A stretch of DNA of 64,000 nt from Saccopteryx bilineata (GCF_036850765.1 NC_089498.1:56285795-56349794), one strand, 5' to 3'; shown: positions 45,743-58,247, counted from the stretch's first letter. Program-made: numbers and translations. The notes: a model not told the origin generated them from the letters alone.

Positions 45743-46957
45743 TGATCTTTGTGCCCCTCCCCTCCCCCAACACCCTCCCTCTCCTCCCCCCACCCTGTAA
45801 CCCCAACACCCTCCCTCTCCTCCCCCCACCCTGTAACCCCAACACCCTCCCTCTCCTCCCCCCACCCTGTAACCCCAACACTGTTGTTCATGTCTCTGAG
45901 TCTCATCTTTATGTCCCACCTATGTATGGAAACATATAGTTCTTAGTTTTTTTCTGATTTACTTCTTTCACTCAGTATAATGTTATCAAGGCCCATCCAT
46001 GTTGTTGTAAAAGATCCTATGTCATCATTTCTTATGGCTGAGTAGTATTCCATAGTATATATATACCAAAGCTTTTTAAGCCATTCGTCCTCTGATGGAC
46101 ACTTGGGCTGTTTCCAAATCTTTGCTATTGTGAACAATGCTGCCATAAACATGGGGGTGCATTTCTTCTTTTCAAACAGTGCTATGGTGTTCTTGGGGTA
46201 TATTCCTAACAGTGGTATAGCTGGGTCAAAAGGCAGTTCGATTTTTAATTTCTTGAGGAATCTCCATACTGTTTTCCACAGTGGCTGCACCAGTCTGCAT
46301 TCCCACCAGCAGTGCAGGAGGGTTCCCTTTTCTCCACATCCTCGCCAGCACTTATTCTGTGTTGTTTTATTGATGAGAGCCATTCTGACTGGTGTGAGGT
46401 GATATCTCATTGTGGTTTTAATTTGCATTTCTCTAATCATTAGTGATGTTGAACATTTTTTCATATGCCTATTGGCCATCTGTGTGTCCTCTTTGGAGAA
46501 GTGTCTATTCATTTCTTTTGCCCATTTTTGGATTGGATTGTGTCTTCCTGGTATTAAGTTTTACAAGTTCTTTATAAATTTTAGTTATTAGCCCCTTATC
46601 AGACGCTATGTCAAATATATTCTCCCATTGTGTAGTTTGTCTTTTTATTCTGTTCTTATTGTCTTTAGCTGTGCAGAAGCTTTTTAGTTTGATAAAGTCC
46701 CATTTGTTTATTCTGTCTTTTATTTCACTTGCCTGTGGAGACAAATCAGCAAATATGTTGCTGCGAGAGATGTCAGAGAGCTTACTGCCTATGTTTTCTT
46801 CTAAGATGCTTATGGTTTCACGGCTTACATTCAAGTCTTTTATCCATTTTGAGTTTATTTTTGTCAGTGGTGTAAGCTGGTGGTCTAGTTTCATTTTTTT
46901 GCAGGTAGCTGTCCAGTTTTCCCAACACCATTTGTTGAAGAGGCTGTCTTTAGTTTT
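45743..46957 (-). mobile_element. L1 fragment lacking its 3' tail
   Basis: Minus-strand L1 with the ORF2 C-terminal third well preserved (open from 46512 to 45943, including the Cys-rich motif) and 3' untranslated region ending abruptly at 45743 in the polypyrimidine tract; no A tail is present. The ORF2 text is close to that of the full-length L1 at 34-40 kb and to the copy at 52.2 kb (lineage 1). Confidence 0.9.
45769..45876. repeat. Three perfect 36-bp tandem repeats
   Basis: The unit beginning AACACCCTCCCTCTCCTCCC occurs three times without change at 45769-45804, 45805-45840 and 45841-45876. On the minus strand it is G-rich with several G-runs. It lies in the polypurine tract of the L1 3' untranslated region. 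Confidence 0.98.
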
Positions 46958-47041
46958 CAGTATTTAGATCCTTCATATGCTTTGTTAAGTTTATTTCTAA
47001 GTATTTTATTTTTTTGTTGCTATTTTAACAGCAATTTTTGG

Positions 47042-47406
47042 GCTTTTTTTTTTCCAAGTAAGAAGTAGGGGGAAGCAGTCAGTCAGACTCTCACATATGC
47101 CCAACTGAGAACCACCTGGCATGCCCACCAGGGGTCGATGTTCTGCCCATCTGGGGCGTTGCTCTGCTGCAACTGGAGCCATTCTAGCACCTGAGGCAGA
47201 GGCCATGCAGCCATCCTCAGCAACCAGGCCAACTTTGCCCCAATGGAGCCTTGGCTGGGTGAAGAGAAGAGAGAGACTTAGAGAAAGGAGAGGGGAGGGG
47301 GTGGCAAAACAGATGGGTGCTTCTCCTTTGTGCCCTGGCCAGGAATTGAACCCGGAACTTCCACATGCCCAGTAACACTCTACCACTGAGCCAACTGGCC
47401 AGGGCC
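47042..47406 (-). mobile_element. Family A SINE, older copy
   Basis: Minus-strand copy inside L1: T-run, diverged body, head ending CAACTGGCCAGGGC. Short similar flanks (CAGCAATT near 47031, TAGCAATT near 47408) may be the target duplication. Confidence 0.92.
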
Positions 47407-49699
47407 TAGCAATTGTTATTTTTAAATTCATTTTCTGAAGTATTATTGTTGCTGTATAGAAAAATATTAGACTTTTGTATATTAATTTGATATCCCATGA
47501 CTTTTTTTATGGTTTCTAATAGTTTTGGGGGGAGTTTTGTGGGGGTTTTTATGTACAAGATCATGCCATCTTCAAAAAGTGATACCTTCACTTCTTATTT
47601 CCCCATATAGATGCTTTTTATTTTCTTCTCTTGACTAATTGCTCTGGCTAAGATTTCCAGTACCATATTGAATAAGAGTGGAGAAAATGGGCATTTTTGT
47701 CTTGTTCATGATTTTAGAGGAAAAACTTTTAGTTTTCACCATTTATTATGGTATTGTCTTACAGTTTGTCCTATGAGGCCTTTATTATTGTGAGGTACAT
47801 TCTGTCTTTACCCATTTTATCGTGTGTTTTAAACATAAATAGATGTATCTTATTTAATCTTTTTCTTCATCTATTGAGAAAATCATATGATTTTTGTTCT
47901 TTGTATTGTTGATGTGTTACATTGATTGATTTGTGTATGTTGAACAATCCCTGTACTCCTAGAATGAATCCCACTTGATTGTGATTATGTTATTATGTTT
48001 TTTAATCTGTTGTTGTATTGATTTGATAGAATTTTGTTTAGGATTTTTGCATCTGTATTCATTGAAGATATTGGTCTGTAGTTTTTTGTTTGTTTGTTTG
48101 TTTTGTATTGTCCTTGCCAGGTTTTGGCACAAGGGTTAAGTTGGCCTTATAAAATGTTTTAAGAATTATTGCTTCTTCAGTTTTTTGGAATGCTTTGAGT
48201 AGGATAGGTACCAGGTCTTCTTTGAATGTTTGATAGAATTCACTAGTGTAGCCATCTGGTCCCAGACTTTTATTTTGGGGGAGGTTTTTGATAGTTGTTT
48301 CTATTTCCTCCCTGCTTATAGACTTATTTAGGTTTTCCACTTCTTTGTGACTCAGTCTAGAAAGATTGTATAGTTCTAGAAATTTATCTATTTCTTCTAG
48401 ATTGCTAAATTTGGTGGCATATAAATTTTCATCGTATTCTAGTATGTTCCTTTGTATATCTATGTCTGTGGTAATTTCTATTTTTTCAATTTGGATTTCA
48501 TTTATATGAGGCCTTACTCTTTTTTTTTTTTTTTTTTTTTAGTGAGTCTAGCCAGGAATTTGTCATTTTTATTGATCTTTCCAAAGAACCAGCTCTTTTC
48601 TGTGTTAATTTTTTCTATAGATTTTTTATTCTCTATTTCATTTAGTTCTGCTCTAATTCTCTAATTTTTCCTATTTACCTTCTTCTGCTGACTTTGGGTT
48701 GCCTTTGTTCTTCTTTGTCTAGTTCTTTCAGATATGATGTTAGGTTGTTTACATAGGATCTCTCTTGTTTCTTAATTCTCTCCTCTTTTGTTTTTGTTGT
48801 GACAGATTACCCTTGTTTATGGTGTAAGCTTGTTGTAGCTTTTACTTGTAGTTTTGTTCTATGTATCTGGTAGAATAACCCCCTTGAGTATTTCTTGCAG
48901 TGGGTGTTTTCTGGTGAGAAGTTCCCTTATTTTCTGTATGTCTGAAAAAGTTTTTATTTCTCCATATTTTAAGAACACCTTTCATGGATATAGTATTATT
49001 GGTTGGTAATTTCTCTCTTTCAGTACTTTGAATATTTGAGTCCACTCTCTTCTGGCTTATAGAATTTCTGCTGTAAAGTCTGCTGATAACCTAATGGACT
49101 TTTCTTTATATGTTTTATTCTTCTTTTTCCTAGTTGCCTTGAAGATTCTTTCTTTGTTATTGATTTTTGACAATTTTATTACGATGTGACATGGAGTATG
49201 TTTGTTTGGGTTGAGGCTGCACTTAATATTTTTGTGTTTCTGTCCAAGTTCAGGCTTTGGGTTGACTGTGGGAACACTGGCTTTGACACCATGTCCTGCC
49301 ACTTTGGTTCAGTATCATATCAAATTTCTTCCAATATCTCTACTCCTTCCAGCAGGAGAAGACCCAGTCACTCCAGGTTTCTCTGCTCTCTGGAACCCTG
49401 GTGGACAGTAACCCAGTCACTCTAGATTTCTTGTGTTTCCAGAGCTTTAGTGGACATAGCCAGACTAGTCTGGACCTCTCCCTTCTCCCAAGCCAACAAT
49501 CTGTGCATTTTATCTTCTGCTCCCTTTTTTTTATAACCCTTCCCATCATTAGTCAATTGGGTGCATGGATATTTCAGACAAGACTGTGAGCCCAGCCAGA
49601 AATCCTTCCCTGAGTTATAACTGTTCAATTTGTTGAAATTTCAAGGGGAGAGGTCAAGGGCATCTCTCATACCACCATTACTCTGACAGCAACCCTTTT

Positions 49700-49874
49700 T
49701 AAAAGATTTTATTCATTGTTTTTAAAGAGAGGAGAGAGAAAAGGGGGAGGTACAAGAAGCATCTATTTGTAGAAGTTGCTTATCATATGTGCTTTGACCA
49801 GGCAAGACCAGGGTTTCACTGTTGACCTCAGTATTTCAGGTCAGCACTGTCCACTGCACCTCCACAGGTCAGGC
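49700..49874 (-). mobile_element. Family B SINE, old copy
   Basis: Minus-strand copy with T-rich tail, GA-rich block and head ending CACCTCCACAGGTCAGGC. Diverged. Confidence 0.85.
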
Positions 49875-50146
49875 ACAAAGATATTTTTTAATGTGGTCAT
49901 TCTTGTAGCACTATAAAATAAAAATTTCTCAAGTAATCTTTTTTGTTTAAGTCATAATATGTTGATGTGAAATTTAGAAGTCTTGAAAGAAGGCTTATAA
50001 AATATTTGAGTTAACTTACATTTAGAATTAAATTTCTTAAAATATATAAAATGCCTATAATCATGGATATTTTGTTATTGACTTTTAAATTTGTCTTGCT
50101 GTTGAATTATATATTTCAAAGCAAAAAGTCATGTTTTAGGATAGAA
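49875..50146. other. Nothing recognised
   Basis: Short AT-rich stretch without a recognised feature. Confidence 0.5.
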
Positions 50147-50540
50147 GACTGACTAACCAGGCAGTTGTGCAGTGCATTGGCCTGGCATGCTAAAGACACA
50201 GGTTTGAAACACCAAGATCACCTGCTTGAATGTGGGCTCATCCAGCTTGAGCATAAGTTCAACACCTTGAGCATGGGGTCACTGACTTGAGCCTGGAACA
50301 ATAGAGATGAGCCCATGGTCACTGGCTTAAGTCTAAACATTGCTGGCTTGAAGCGCAAGGTCACTGGCTTAAGCAAGGAGTCACTGGCTCAGCTGGAGCC
50401 CCTGGTCATGGCACATATGAGAAAGCAATCTATGAACAACTAACATGCCAAAACTATGAGTTGATGCTTTGATGCTCCTTATCACTTTTTCGTTCTGTCA
50501 GTCCCTGTCTGTTCTCTCTCTTCCAAAAAAAAAAAAAAAG
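50147..50540 (+). mobile_element. Family C SINE, old copy
   Basis: Plus-strand copy: head ACTAACCAGGCAGTTGTGCA, GGCTTGAG/GGCTTAAG repeats, then CACATATGAGAAAGCAATC wording and an A-run at 50526-50539. Diverged. Confidence 0.9.
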
Positions 50541-50663
50541 AATAAGGGATTAACTTTGTAAATTGCATTCAATAATTTTTTTAATATATTTTAGTTGTTA
50601 TATCAGTATCTCTGATATCACATTGAAAAGGTCTTATTCTCTTGATTAATTTTTTTATTTTCA

Positions 50664-51016
50664 CTTTTTTTTCTTTTAAGTGAGAGAAGAGGAGATAGAG
50701 ACAATATTTCTGCATGCACCCCAACTGGAATCAATCTGGCAACCCTATGTGTGGGCAATGCTTGAATCAACCAAGCTATTTTCAGTGTCTGAGGCCAAGC
50801 CCTCAGACCAACCAAGCTATACTCAGTGCCTGGGGCCAACATTCAAACTAATCAAGCCACTGGCTGCAAGAAGGTGAGAGAGAGGAGAGGGGAAGGGGTG
50901 GGGGAGGGGAAGAGAAGCAGATGGTTGTTTCTCATGTGTGCCTTGACTGGTGATTGAACTTGGGTCTTCTGCACACTGGGCCAATGCTCTATCCACTGAG
51001 TCAACTGTCCAGGACC
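50664..51016 (-). mobile_element. Family A SINE, old copy
   Basis: Minus-strand diverged copy with a duplicated ACCAAGCTAT-type block in the body (about 50770 and 50810) and head ending CAACTGTCCAGGACC. Confidence 0.88.
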
Positions 51017-51459
51017 CTTCATTTGTTTTAAGATGTACTCAGGTATCTGCTTTTTTACTCTGGGGGTCACACTTGAATATGTTTTTCACCAGAGGATGTT
51101 TGAATTGGTAGTAAGACAGTTATAAGGCAATGCACTCAGGCTAGTGCTGAAGTTTGTGTACCATTTGATATAGCTTTCATTTTTCTAAGTTTCCTTTTCT
51201 CTCCATTTGCTACAAATTGTTTCCATTTTTTTCAGTTAACTCATTACTATTTGTCTTTCTTATTTTGCTTTTGTTTCTAAGTTTTGTATTTAGCTTGCTG
51301 TTTTACATCATTATCTATATTCACCAAAAAAGGTCTGTAAATTTTTTCATCAGGTAAACCACATTCAGGCATATGTTTCTGTGAATTCTCAGATAATAAC
51401 AACTGTTCTTTTTTTTAAAACTAGCGACATCTCATTTCTGCCATGTCATATAATGGTTC
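51017..51459. other. Nothing recognised
   Basis: T-rich sequence without a recognised feature. Confidence 0.5.
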
Positions 51460-52108
51460 AATTTCTTTGCTCTCCGGGATAATTTATACACCATAAAATT
51501 CACAAAATTTATGTTTGTAATTTAATGATTTTTTTTGGTAAAATGCAGATTTGTAGAAGCATCATAACAATTAAATTTTAAAACAGTTCTATGACTACAC
51601 AAAGAATATCCTTGCTCATTTATAGCCACCACATTTTTCTCTCCCAAGTTATAGAGAACCATGAATCTTTCCATCTATATAGATTTCCTTTTTATAAACG
51701 TTCCATATACAAAGGGTCCTCGGGTTATGTATATGTTTCTGGGTCCTTTTACTCAGTATAATATTTTGAAATTCATCCATGTTGTATACATCAGTACTTC
51801 ATTTCATTTTTATTTCCAAACAATATTCCATTGTATAAATGTACAACAGATTATCTATTCTTCAGTTGACAGGCATTTAGGTTATTTCTGCTTTTTGTTA
51901 TAAATAATAGCATGAATATTCATATAAACATTCATAAAAAGTCTTTATGTGGAAAGATGTTTTAATTTCTTTGGTTAGCTTGGAGTGAAATTACTTGGTC
52001 ATTAGGTAAATTTAAAAATTAAATTATGTCTAAATTTCATGAAACTGATAAACTCTTTTCTACAATGTTTGCACCATTGTACAATCCAACCAGCAATGTG
52101 TGCAATTG
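51460..52108 (-). mobile_element. Ancient L1 3' end (L1M-type)
   Basis: Minus-strand remnant: CATAAAATTCACAAAATTTA, later TACTCAGTATAATATTTTGA, AATATTCCATTGTATAAATG and GTTTGCACCATTGTACAATC follow the order of old L1 3' ends read in antisense. Heavily mutated. Confidence 0.7.
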
Positions 52109-52163
52109 GAATGTAGGAGTTATTTGAAATAATAAAATATATAATGATGTAGATTAAATAAGC

Positions 52164-53300
52164 ACCAACTTACACCAGTCACAAAAAATAAACTCAAAAT
52201 GGATAAAAGACTTAAATGTAAGTCGTGAAACCAGAAGCATCTTAGAATAAAACATAGGCAGTAAGCTCTCCGACATCTCTCGCAGCAATATATTTTCTGA
52301 TTTATCTCCACAGGCAAGTGAAATAAAAGACAGGATAAACAAATGGGACTATATCAAACTAAAAAGCTTTTGCACAGCTAAAGACAATAAGAACAGAATA
52401 AAAAGACAAACCACACAATGGGAGAACATATTCGACAATACATCTGATAAGGGGTTAATAACCAAAATTTATAAAGAACTTGTAAAACTCAACACCAGGA
52501 AGACAAACAATCCAATAAAAAAATGGGCAAAAGGAATGAATAGACACTTCTCCGAAGAGGACTTGCAGATGGCCAATAGACAAATAAAAAAATGTTCAAC
52601 ATCACTAATCATTAGAGAAATGCATATTAAAACCACAATGACATACCACCTCACACCAGTCAGAATGGTGCTCATCAACAAAACAACACACGATAGGTGC
52701 TGGCGAGGATGTGGAGAAAGGGGAACCCTCCTACACTGCTAGTGGGAATGCAGACTGGTGCAGCCACTGTGGAAAACAGTATGGAGATTCCTCAAAAAAT
52801 TAAAAATGGAACTGTCTTTGGACCCAGCTATCCCACTTTTAAGAATATATCCCAAGAACACCATATCACTGATTCAAAAAAAAAAGAAATGCATCTCCAT
52901 GTTTATGGCAGCATTGTTTACAATAGCAAAGATCTGGAAACAGCCCAAGTGTCCGTCAGTGGACGAATGGATTAAAAAGCAGTAGTACATATATACAATG
53001 GAATACTATGGGGCCATGAAAAGAAGGAAATATTAGCTTTTGCAACAACATGGATGGACCTGGAAACTATTATGTTAAGTGAAATAAGCCAGGCAGAGAA
53101 AGAAAAATATCATATGACCTCACTCATTTGAGAAATCCAAGGAACACTGTGAACTGAGGAATGGAATGAAACCTGAAAGGAAGGGGGCAGGGGGCTGTTG
53201 GGAGGAGGGTAAGGGAGATGTTGAGGAGAATATGAGGGAGGTGGGTGCAATTGGGGCGACACTAGTATTTATATAAACACAATAAATTAAATTAAAGAAA
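52164..53300 (+). mobile_element. 5'-truncated L1 with an apparently chimeric 3' end
   Basis: Starts in ORF2 (ACTCAAAATGGATAAAAGAC) and follows lineage 1 closely up to about 52985, including the Cys-rich region near 52695-52745. From about 52990 the text changes: GGGGCCATGAAAAGAAGGAA and a 3' untranslated region (53090-53300) that matches the L1 tail at 33430-33500 rather than lineage 1. ORF2 has stops and shifts. The tail ends in A-rich sequence at about 53280-53310. Confidence 0.8.
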
Positions 53301-53624
53301 AAGAAATTAAATGTGCATTTTGAAATGGTACTCTATATTAAATGGTGCACTATAATAAAACCCTCCAAAAATGTCTGTAGCATATTCATAAAAAGATTAA
53401 TATTGCATGCATTGCATGAAAATTTTATAATAAATATTTTAAATATGTTATAGAATGTCCACATTATTCTTTCAATATTAACACTTTATGTGCTGCACCC
53501 TATGTACTGGATAGATAGTAGGGAACATATCGGCACAGTCTCTCTCCATGGACGTATTTTTTAGCATAGAGGATCACTAAATATCAAACACATAGTCACA
53601 GCTATACCTAGTATTTTGGTTACT
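53301..53624. other. Nothing recognised
   Basis: AT-rich stretch; no feature recognised. Confidence 0.5.
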
Positions 53625-54085
53625 ATGGCTATATAACACATTACCTTTAAAATTGGTGTAACCATTTTATTCTTTGGGTCATGATTTAGGAATGGTTTAA
53701 ATAAGCAGTTTTTTCTTGGAGTCTCTTAGACCATTTCTAGCCAGATGTTGGCTGGGTTACAATCATTTGTCATCTTCAAGGTAACTTATCCACCCTAATA
53801 GCAACTTGAAACTCAGCTCAGCTATTGACTGAAGTCAACAGGTCACCTCTATAACCTCATGTTTTCAGTATCATCAGACTTCTTACATGGTACTAGGGAT
53901 TCTGTGGGGCTTGCATCTGAGGCAAATCAGTTGGGATTTGAATTACCTTTTATGACTTTTCTGACCTAAAAGTTATCTTGTATCACTTCAGATCCTTTCT
54001 ATTAGTTGTAAGTGAATCACAAATATCAACCTGGATTCAAGGGAAGAGGACAGAGAACCTATTTCTCAATGGGAAAAGTGTCAAA
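53625..54085. mobile_element. Possible ancient MaLR-type LTR
   Basis: The order TTGGTTACTATGGCTATATAAC, an ATTCTTTGGGTCATGATTTAG segment, CAGCTCAGCTATTGACTG, and GGATTCAAGGGAAGAGGACAG near the end is that of a common mammal-wide LTR group, by recall. Strongly mutated; name not certain. Confidence 0.45.
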
Positions 54086-54491
54086 TATTTTAAAAACACA
54101 CCTTAAAACCACTTCACACGTTTAACTTCTGTGATAACTGCTCTGTAGGAAATATAAAAGGTGCAAAGAACTAATAAAACAGTGAGACCTAGTTTAGATT
54201 CAGGTCAAATAATTTTTTTCAGAGAAGTTGATCTAAAACAGTTCTGAACCAGGAACAGAAAACAGAAAAGCAAAGAGTTGGAAAAGGAGCTTTTTGGTAA
54301 TGTGTGTAAAATCTGAAACAGGAAAGAGCAGTATGTACTGGAAGAAGACCAGAGGGCAGGAACCCGTGGGACACTAGCAAGAGATGACCTTCACAGAGGA
54401 ATATGATGTTTGAGCCAGTTCATGTGGACCTTTTAAAAATATTTAGTGACTTGACCTTATAGTAAAAATTAAGTGTGAAATTATTAAATCA

Positions 54492-54656
54492 GGCCTGACC
54501 TGTGGTGGCGCAGTGGATAAAGCGTCAACCTGGAAATGCTGAGGTCGCCGGTTCGAAACCCTGGGCTTGCCTGGTCAAGGCACATATGGGAGTTGATGCT
54601 TCCAGCTCCTCCCCCCGTCTCTCTCTCTTCTCTCTAAAAATGAATAAAGAAAAAAA
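54492..54656 (+). mobile_element. Family B SINE, young copy
   Basis: Complete plus-strand copy (GGCCTGACCTGTGGTGGCGC, B box GCCGGTTCGAAACCC). A perfect 14-bp direct repeat AAATTATTAAATCA flanks it at 54478-54491 and 54657-54670. Confidence 0.96.
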
Positions 54657-54670
54657 AAATTATTAAATCA

Positions 54671-55559
54671 TTTTAAATACAGGATTTTTTTTTTTTTTGT
54701 TCATTTTTCTGTGAGATGAATAGCTGGGAGTGGTTAGAGGATGTAACCAGTAAAAAACAGATAACTAGAATCTCTCTTTTGTTCATCTTTCTCCTATATT
54801 TTCTCTTTTCTTTTACTTTTTAAAAACCACTACTATTATTTGTTATCTATAAAATTCATAGAATACTAGAAATTAGAAAAAAATATAGGGTACACCTAAA
54901 GCTACTCTCCCCAATATGAAGGTAGAAATAATAAGTACAAGAGATTAAAATTGCTTACTGAATTTCCTAATCTCAGATTGTGGCAGATATTAGATTAGAG
55001 TGGAAATCTCTTAACTTCTCAGGTCTCACATCTTATTTTCTTTATATGTTACTGCCTTTAAATTTACAGCATGTAGCCAATCTGAATTTCTCGGGTCAAG
55101 GATCTAACCCTGTGTATGAGCTTTACAATTGCAAGCAAGAATGCCTGCAAATCAGGATTGGTCTAAATCATGATTGATTTTCCTCGTATTTACATTTTGT
55201 TTTTAATTTTATTTCCCTTTTTTTCTTTTTTGTGTTTGGTTTTCCCCTTATTTTCTAAGTTGTTATTTTTATTATAGCCTCTTATATCCAGAATGTTGAA
55301 TCGACATGACTATTAAAAATGATAAAAATAATTTTACTAATCCTGAAAGTAAAATGTTTCAAGGTTTCCTAGAACCAAAAGAAACAAAGAGTAGAGAACA
55401 ACTATGATCAGGTTTGATTAGAGCAGCATATAATAGAGTAAGAATTATTTATATAATGGGCATTTCTATTTAGGTATATGGGTAGTACAAAAGTCTCAAT
55501 ATTTAAAGAGAGTCCAAATGACCTAAGAAACCAGAATGAATATCTGTTAAATAGACTTT
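54671..55559. other. Nothing recognised
   Basis: AT-rich; a 65-codon frame at 54980-55177 has no domain and no supporting splice structure. Confidence 0.5.
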
Positions 55560-57880
55560 ATATATTAGAACAGTTTTAGATTTACAGAAAAATATAAGAA
55601 CATAATATAGAAGTAGTATCATATATTATTATTTAACCACTTTCCCTTATTCTTAACAACTTGCATTATTCTGGTATTTGTTCAAATCAGTGAACCAATA
55701 TTGATACATTATTATGAATTAAAATTGGTCTTGATTCAGATTTCTTTAATATTTGCCTACTGTTCTTTTTCTATTCTAGGATAACATCGGTGATACCATT
55801 GTGTTAAAATATCATGCTTCCTGAGGCTTCTCTTGGCTGTGATATTTTGTCAAACTTTTCTTATTTTTGGTGACCTTGACAGTTTCTAGAAGTGCTTGTC
55901 AAGAATTTTTAGAATGTTCTTATATCAGAATTGAGTGTTTTTGCTATGATTGAACTATAGTTATGGGTTTGGGGTAAGAAAACTACAGAGAAGAAGTGTG
56001 GTTTTCATCACATCACATCAAGTGTACATACAATACTACAGTATGTCTTATTAGTATTGATATTGACTTTGGTCACCTGGACAAGGTAATATTTGTCAGG
56101 TTTCTTCACTATAAAGTTATTATTACTTTTTCTATTTTCATACTATACCAATTAGAAAGGAATAAATATGTGCAGTCCACACTTAGGAGTGATGCTCCAC
56201 TCTTTAAGGGTGGAATATTCACAAAAAATTTACTTGGAATTCTTCATGGGAGATTTGTCTCTTCTATCTGTTTATATGTAATAATTTATGTCAGTATGGA
56301 CTGATGAGTATTTATTTTATTCTTTGGATTATAGTTCAATACTACCTTATTTTGTTGCTCAAATTCTTCAAGTTTTGGCTACTAAGAGCTCCTTCAATTG
56401 ACTCCTGTGTCCTTTTTATAAACCTGTCAACTTTGCTTTGTTTTTTGAACACTTTCTTATACTGCAATACTCTCCAGGCTCACATAATATATATCAGCCT
56501 CAGTCTTGGAATGAGACATTTTCTCTGGGGGTCCCTGGTTGCTTTTGTTGAAGAATAAAATTGGAAACCAAGATCTGGTTCTACCTGTGCTCATTGCTAA
56601 TGGAGTGTGGTTGTTTTTAGGTCTTCTCAGCTGACAGAGCGAGAATATGTGGATAAAAACTACCATTTGCATATACAGATATCTATAATATTTATATATA
56701 GATTTGTATCTATATTAAAATACTATGAGTTAATACTGATTTTTCCAACCTTAATTCATATCAAATGAAACATTCTATCTCCCCTTGTTTCTATAAATTC
56801 AAACTCTTAATAGTGAGTCCCCACCATCAGCCATCTGTTTAGTTAATTGTTCAGTTTCCAGTATACATGTACAGATTTCTTTGAATTATGAAGGTATATC
56901 CAATGGAAAACAAGATTATTGATTAGGTAATGTTTCTTATGCCTTGAATTTACCTAATCACTCATTTCTAATGAGTCTAGCACCTTTCTCCACATCCCTT
57001 TCAATAACATTGTTTTATATGTTTTTAATATACTTAGATACTCTTGTCACATTCTTCATTCCTTTATGGGATCCTTCAAACTACCAAATCAACTATAAAT
57101 TTTTATATATATTGTTTATTTTTAATGCTATTAATGTTATAGGTTTTGATAGATGCATACTGTTATTTATCCACCATTACTGTATCATACAGAAATAATT
57201 TTACTGCCTTAAAATTTCTCTCTGCTTCATTTACTCCACTCTTTCTTCTTCCCTGCTTAAAACCCTGCAACCACTGAACTTTTTAATGACTCTGTAGCTT
57301 TGAGTTTTTCAGATTGTCATAAAGTTGAAATCACATATTTTCTAGCCTTTTCAGATAGAGATTTAGCACTTATCCATATGCATTTAAGAACTGTCTGTTT
57401 TTTTAATAGCAATTTTTTAATATATTTTTATCACTCAATAGTACTCCAGTGTATGAATGTGCCACAGCTTTTACTTATTCACCTATTGAAATGTATCTTA
57501 GTTTTTTGCTGGCTTATAAGCATAAGTAAAGTCAGTATATAGTCACATGCAGGTTTTTGTCTAAACATACAGTTTCATATTAAGGAGAATAATATGTAAG
57601 GGGTGATTATCTGAATCTTATGGTAAGACTACATTTAGCTCTGTAAAATTACCAAACTATCTCCCAAAGTGGTTTTCCCATTTACCAAAGAGGGCTTTGG
57701 TGCTAACTCACTAACATTTGGTCTCTTTTTTATTTCTTTTTTTGTCTAATAGGCATATGGAGGTAACTTATTGCTATTTAATTGGCAATTCCCAAATAGA
57801 AATGATGTTGAACATATGTATCTTTCATTTCCATATATTCTTTGATTAAGTGAATATTCAGATTCTTTGGCCATTTTTTT
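55560..57880 (-). mobile_element. Ancient L1 (L1ME/L1M5-type), 3' region and ORF2 end
   Basis: Minus-strand remnant about 2.3 kb long. The long 3' untranslated part (about 55560-57180) shows, in antisense, the order GTGACCTTGACAGTTTCTAG, TCAGGTTTCTTCACTATAAAG, GTCAGTATGGACTGATGAG and CAATTGACTCCTGTGTCC; the ORF2 end (about 57240-57880) shows CCTGCAACCACTGAACTTTT, GTAGCTTTGAGTTTTTCAGA and CCAAACTATCTCCCAAAGTGG. Strongly mutated. A SINE interrupts it at the right edge. Confidence 0.6.
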
Positions 57881-58247
57881 TTTTTTTTTGGTATATTTCC
57901 GAAGTGAAAAGCAGGGATGCAGAGAGACAGATTCCGCATGCGCCTGACCAGGATCTACCCGGCATGCCCACCAGGGGTGATGCTCAGCCCCTCTGAGCCG
58001 TAGCTCCACTAAAATCGGAGCCATTCTAGCCCCTGAGGCAGAGGCCATGGAGCCATCCTCAGTGCCTGGACCAACTTGCTCCAATGGAGTCTTGGCTGTG
58101 GGAGGGGAAGAGAGAGACAGAAAGGAAGAAGAGGGGGAGGGGTGGAGAAGCAGATGAGCACTTCTCCTGTGTGCCTTGGCTGGGAATTTAACCCAGAACT
58201 TCCACACATGGGGCCGACGCTGTATTGCTGAGCCAACTGGCCAGGGC
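57881..58247 (-). mobile_element. Family A SINE
   Basis: Minus-strand copy: T-run 57873-57889, body, head ending CAACTGGCCAGGGC. Related flanks CTTTGGCCATTTTT (57866 on) and CTTTTGACCATTTTTA (58248 on) look like a diverged target duplication. Confidence 0.93.

Larger units (their letters stand above)
42890..49695 (-). mobile_element. Internally deleted L1, host of several insertions
   Basis: Read on the minus strand: 5' region 49695-49300 (starting around a TCAGAGTAATGGTGG motif), then only the C-terminal half of ORF1 (about 49300-48800), then ORF2 without its endonuclease (linker from about 48760; reverse transcriptase about 48350-47410 and 47040-46958), continuing at 43373-43310, and finally the 3' end at 43300-42890. 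Insertions: a complex block at 43374-46957 and a SINE at 47042-47406. Many stops. The deletions (ORF1 N-half, ORF2 endonuclease, much of the ORF2 C-terminal half) are seen as abrupt jumps in the family order. Parts could belong to more than one L1. Confidence 0.65.

Noticed and set aside
45769..45876. Possible CRISPR-like array of 36-bp repeats
   Set aside because: The repeats are directly adjacent with no spacers, low in complexity, and lie within an L1 3' region of a mammalian genome.
54980..55177. A 65-codon frame
   Set aside because: No domain, no supporting splice sites or codon bias visible, and it is embedded in AT-rich DNA.
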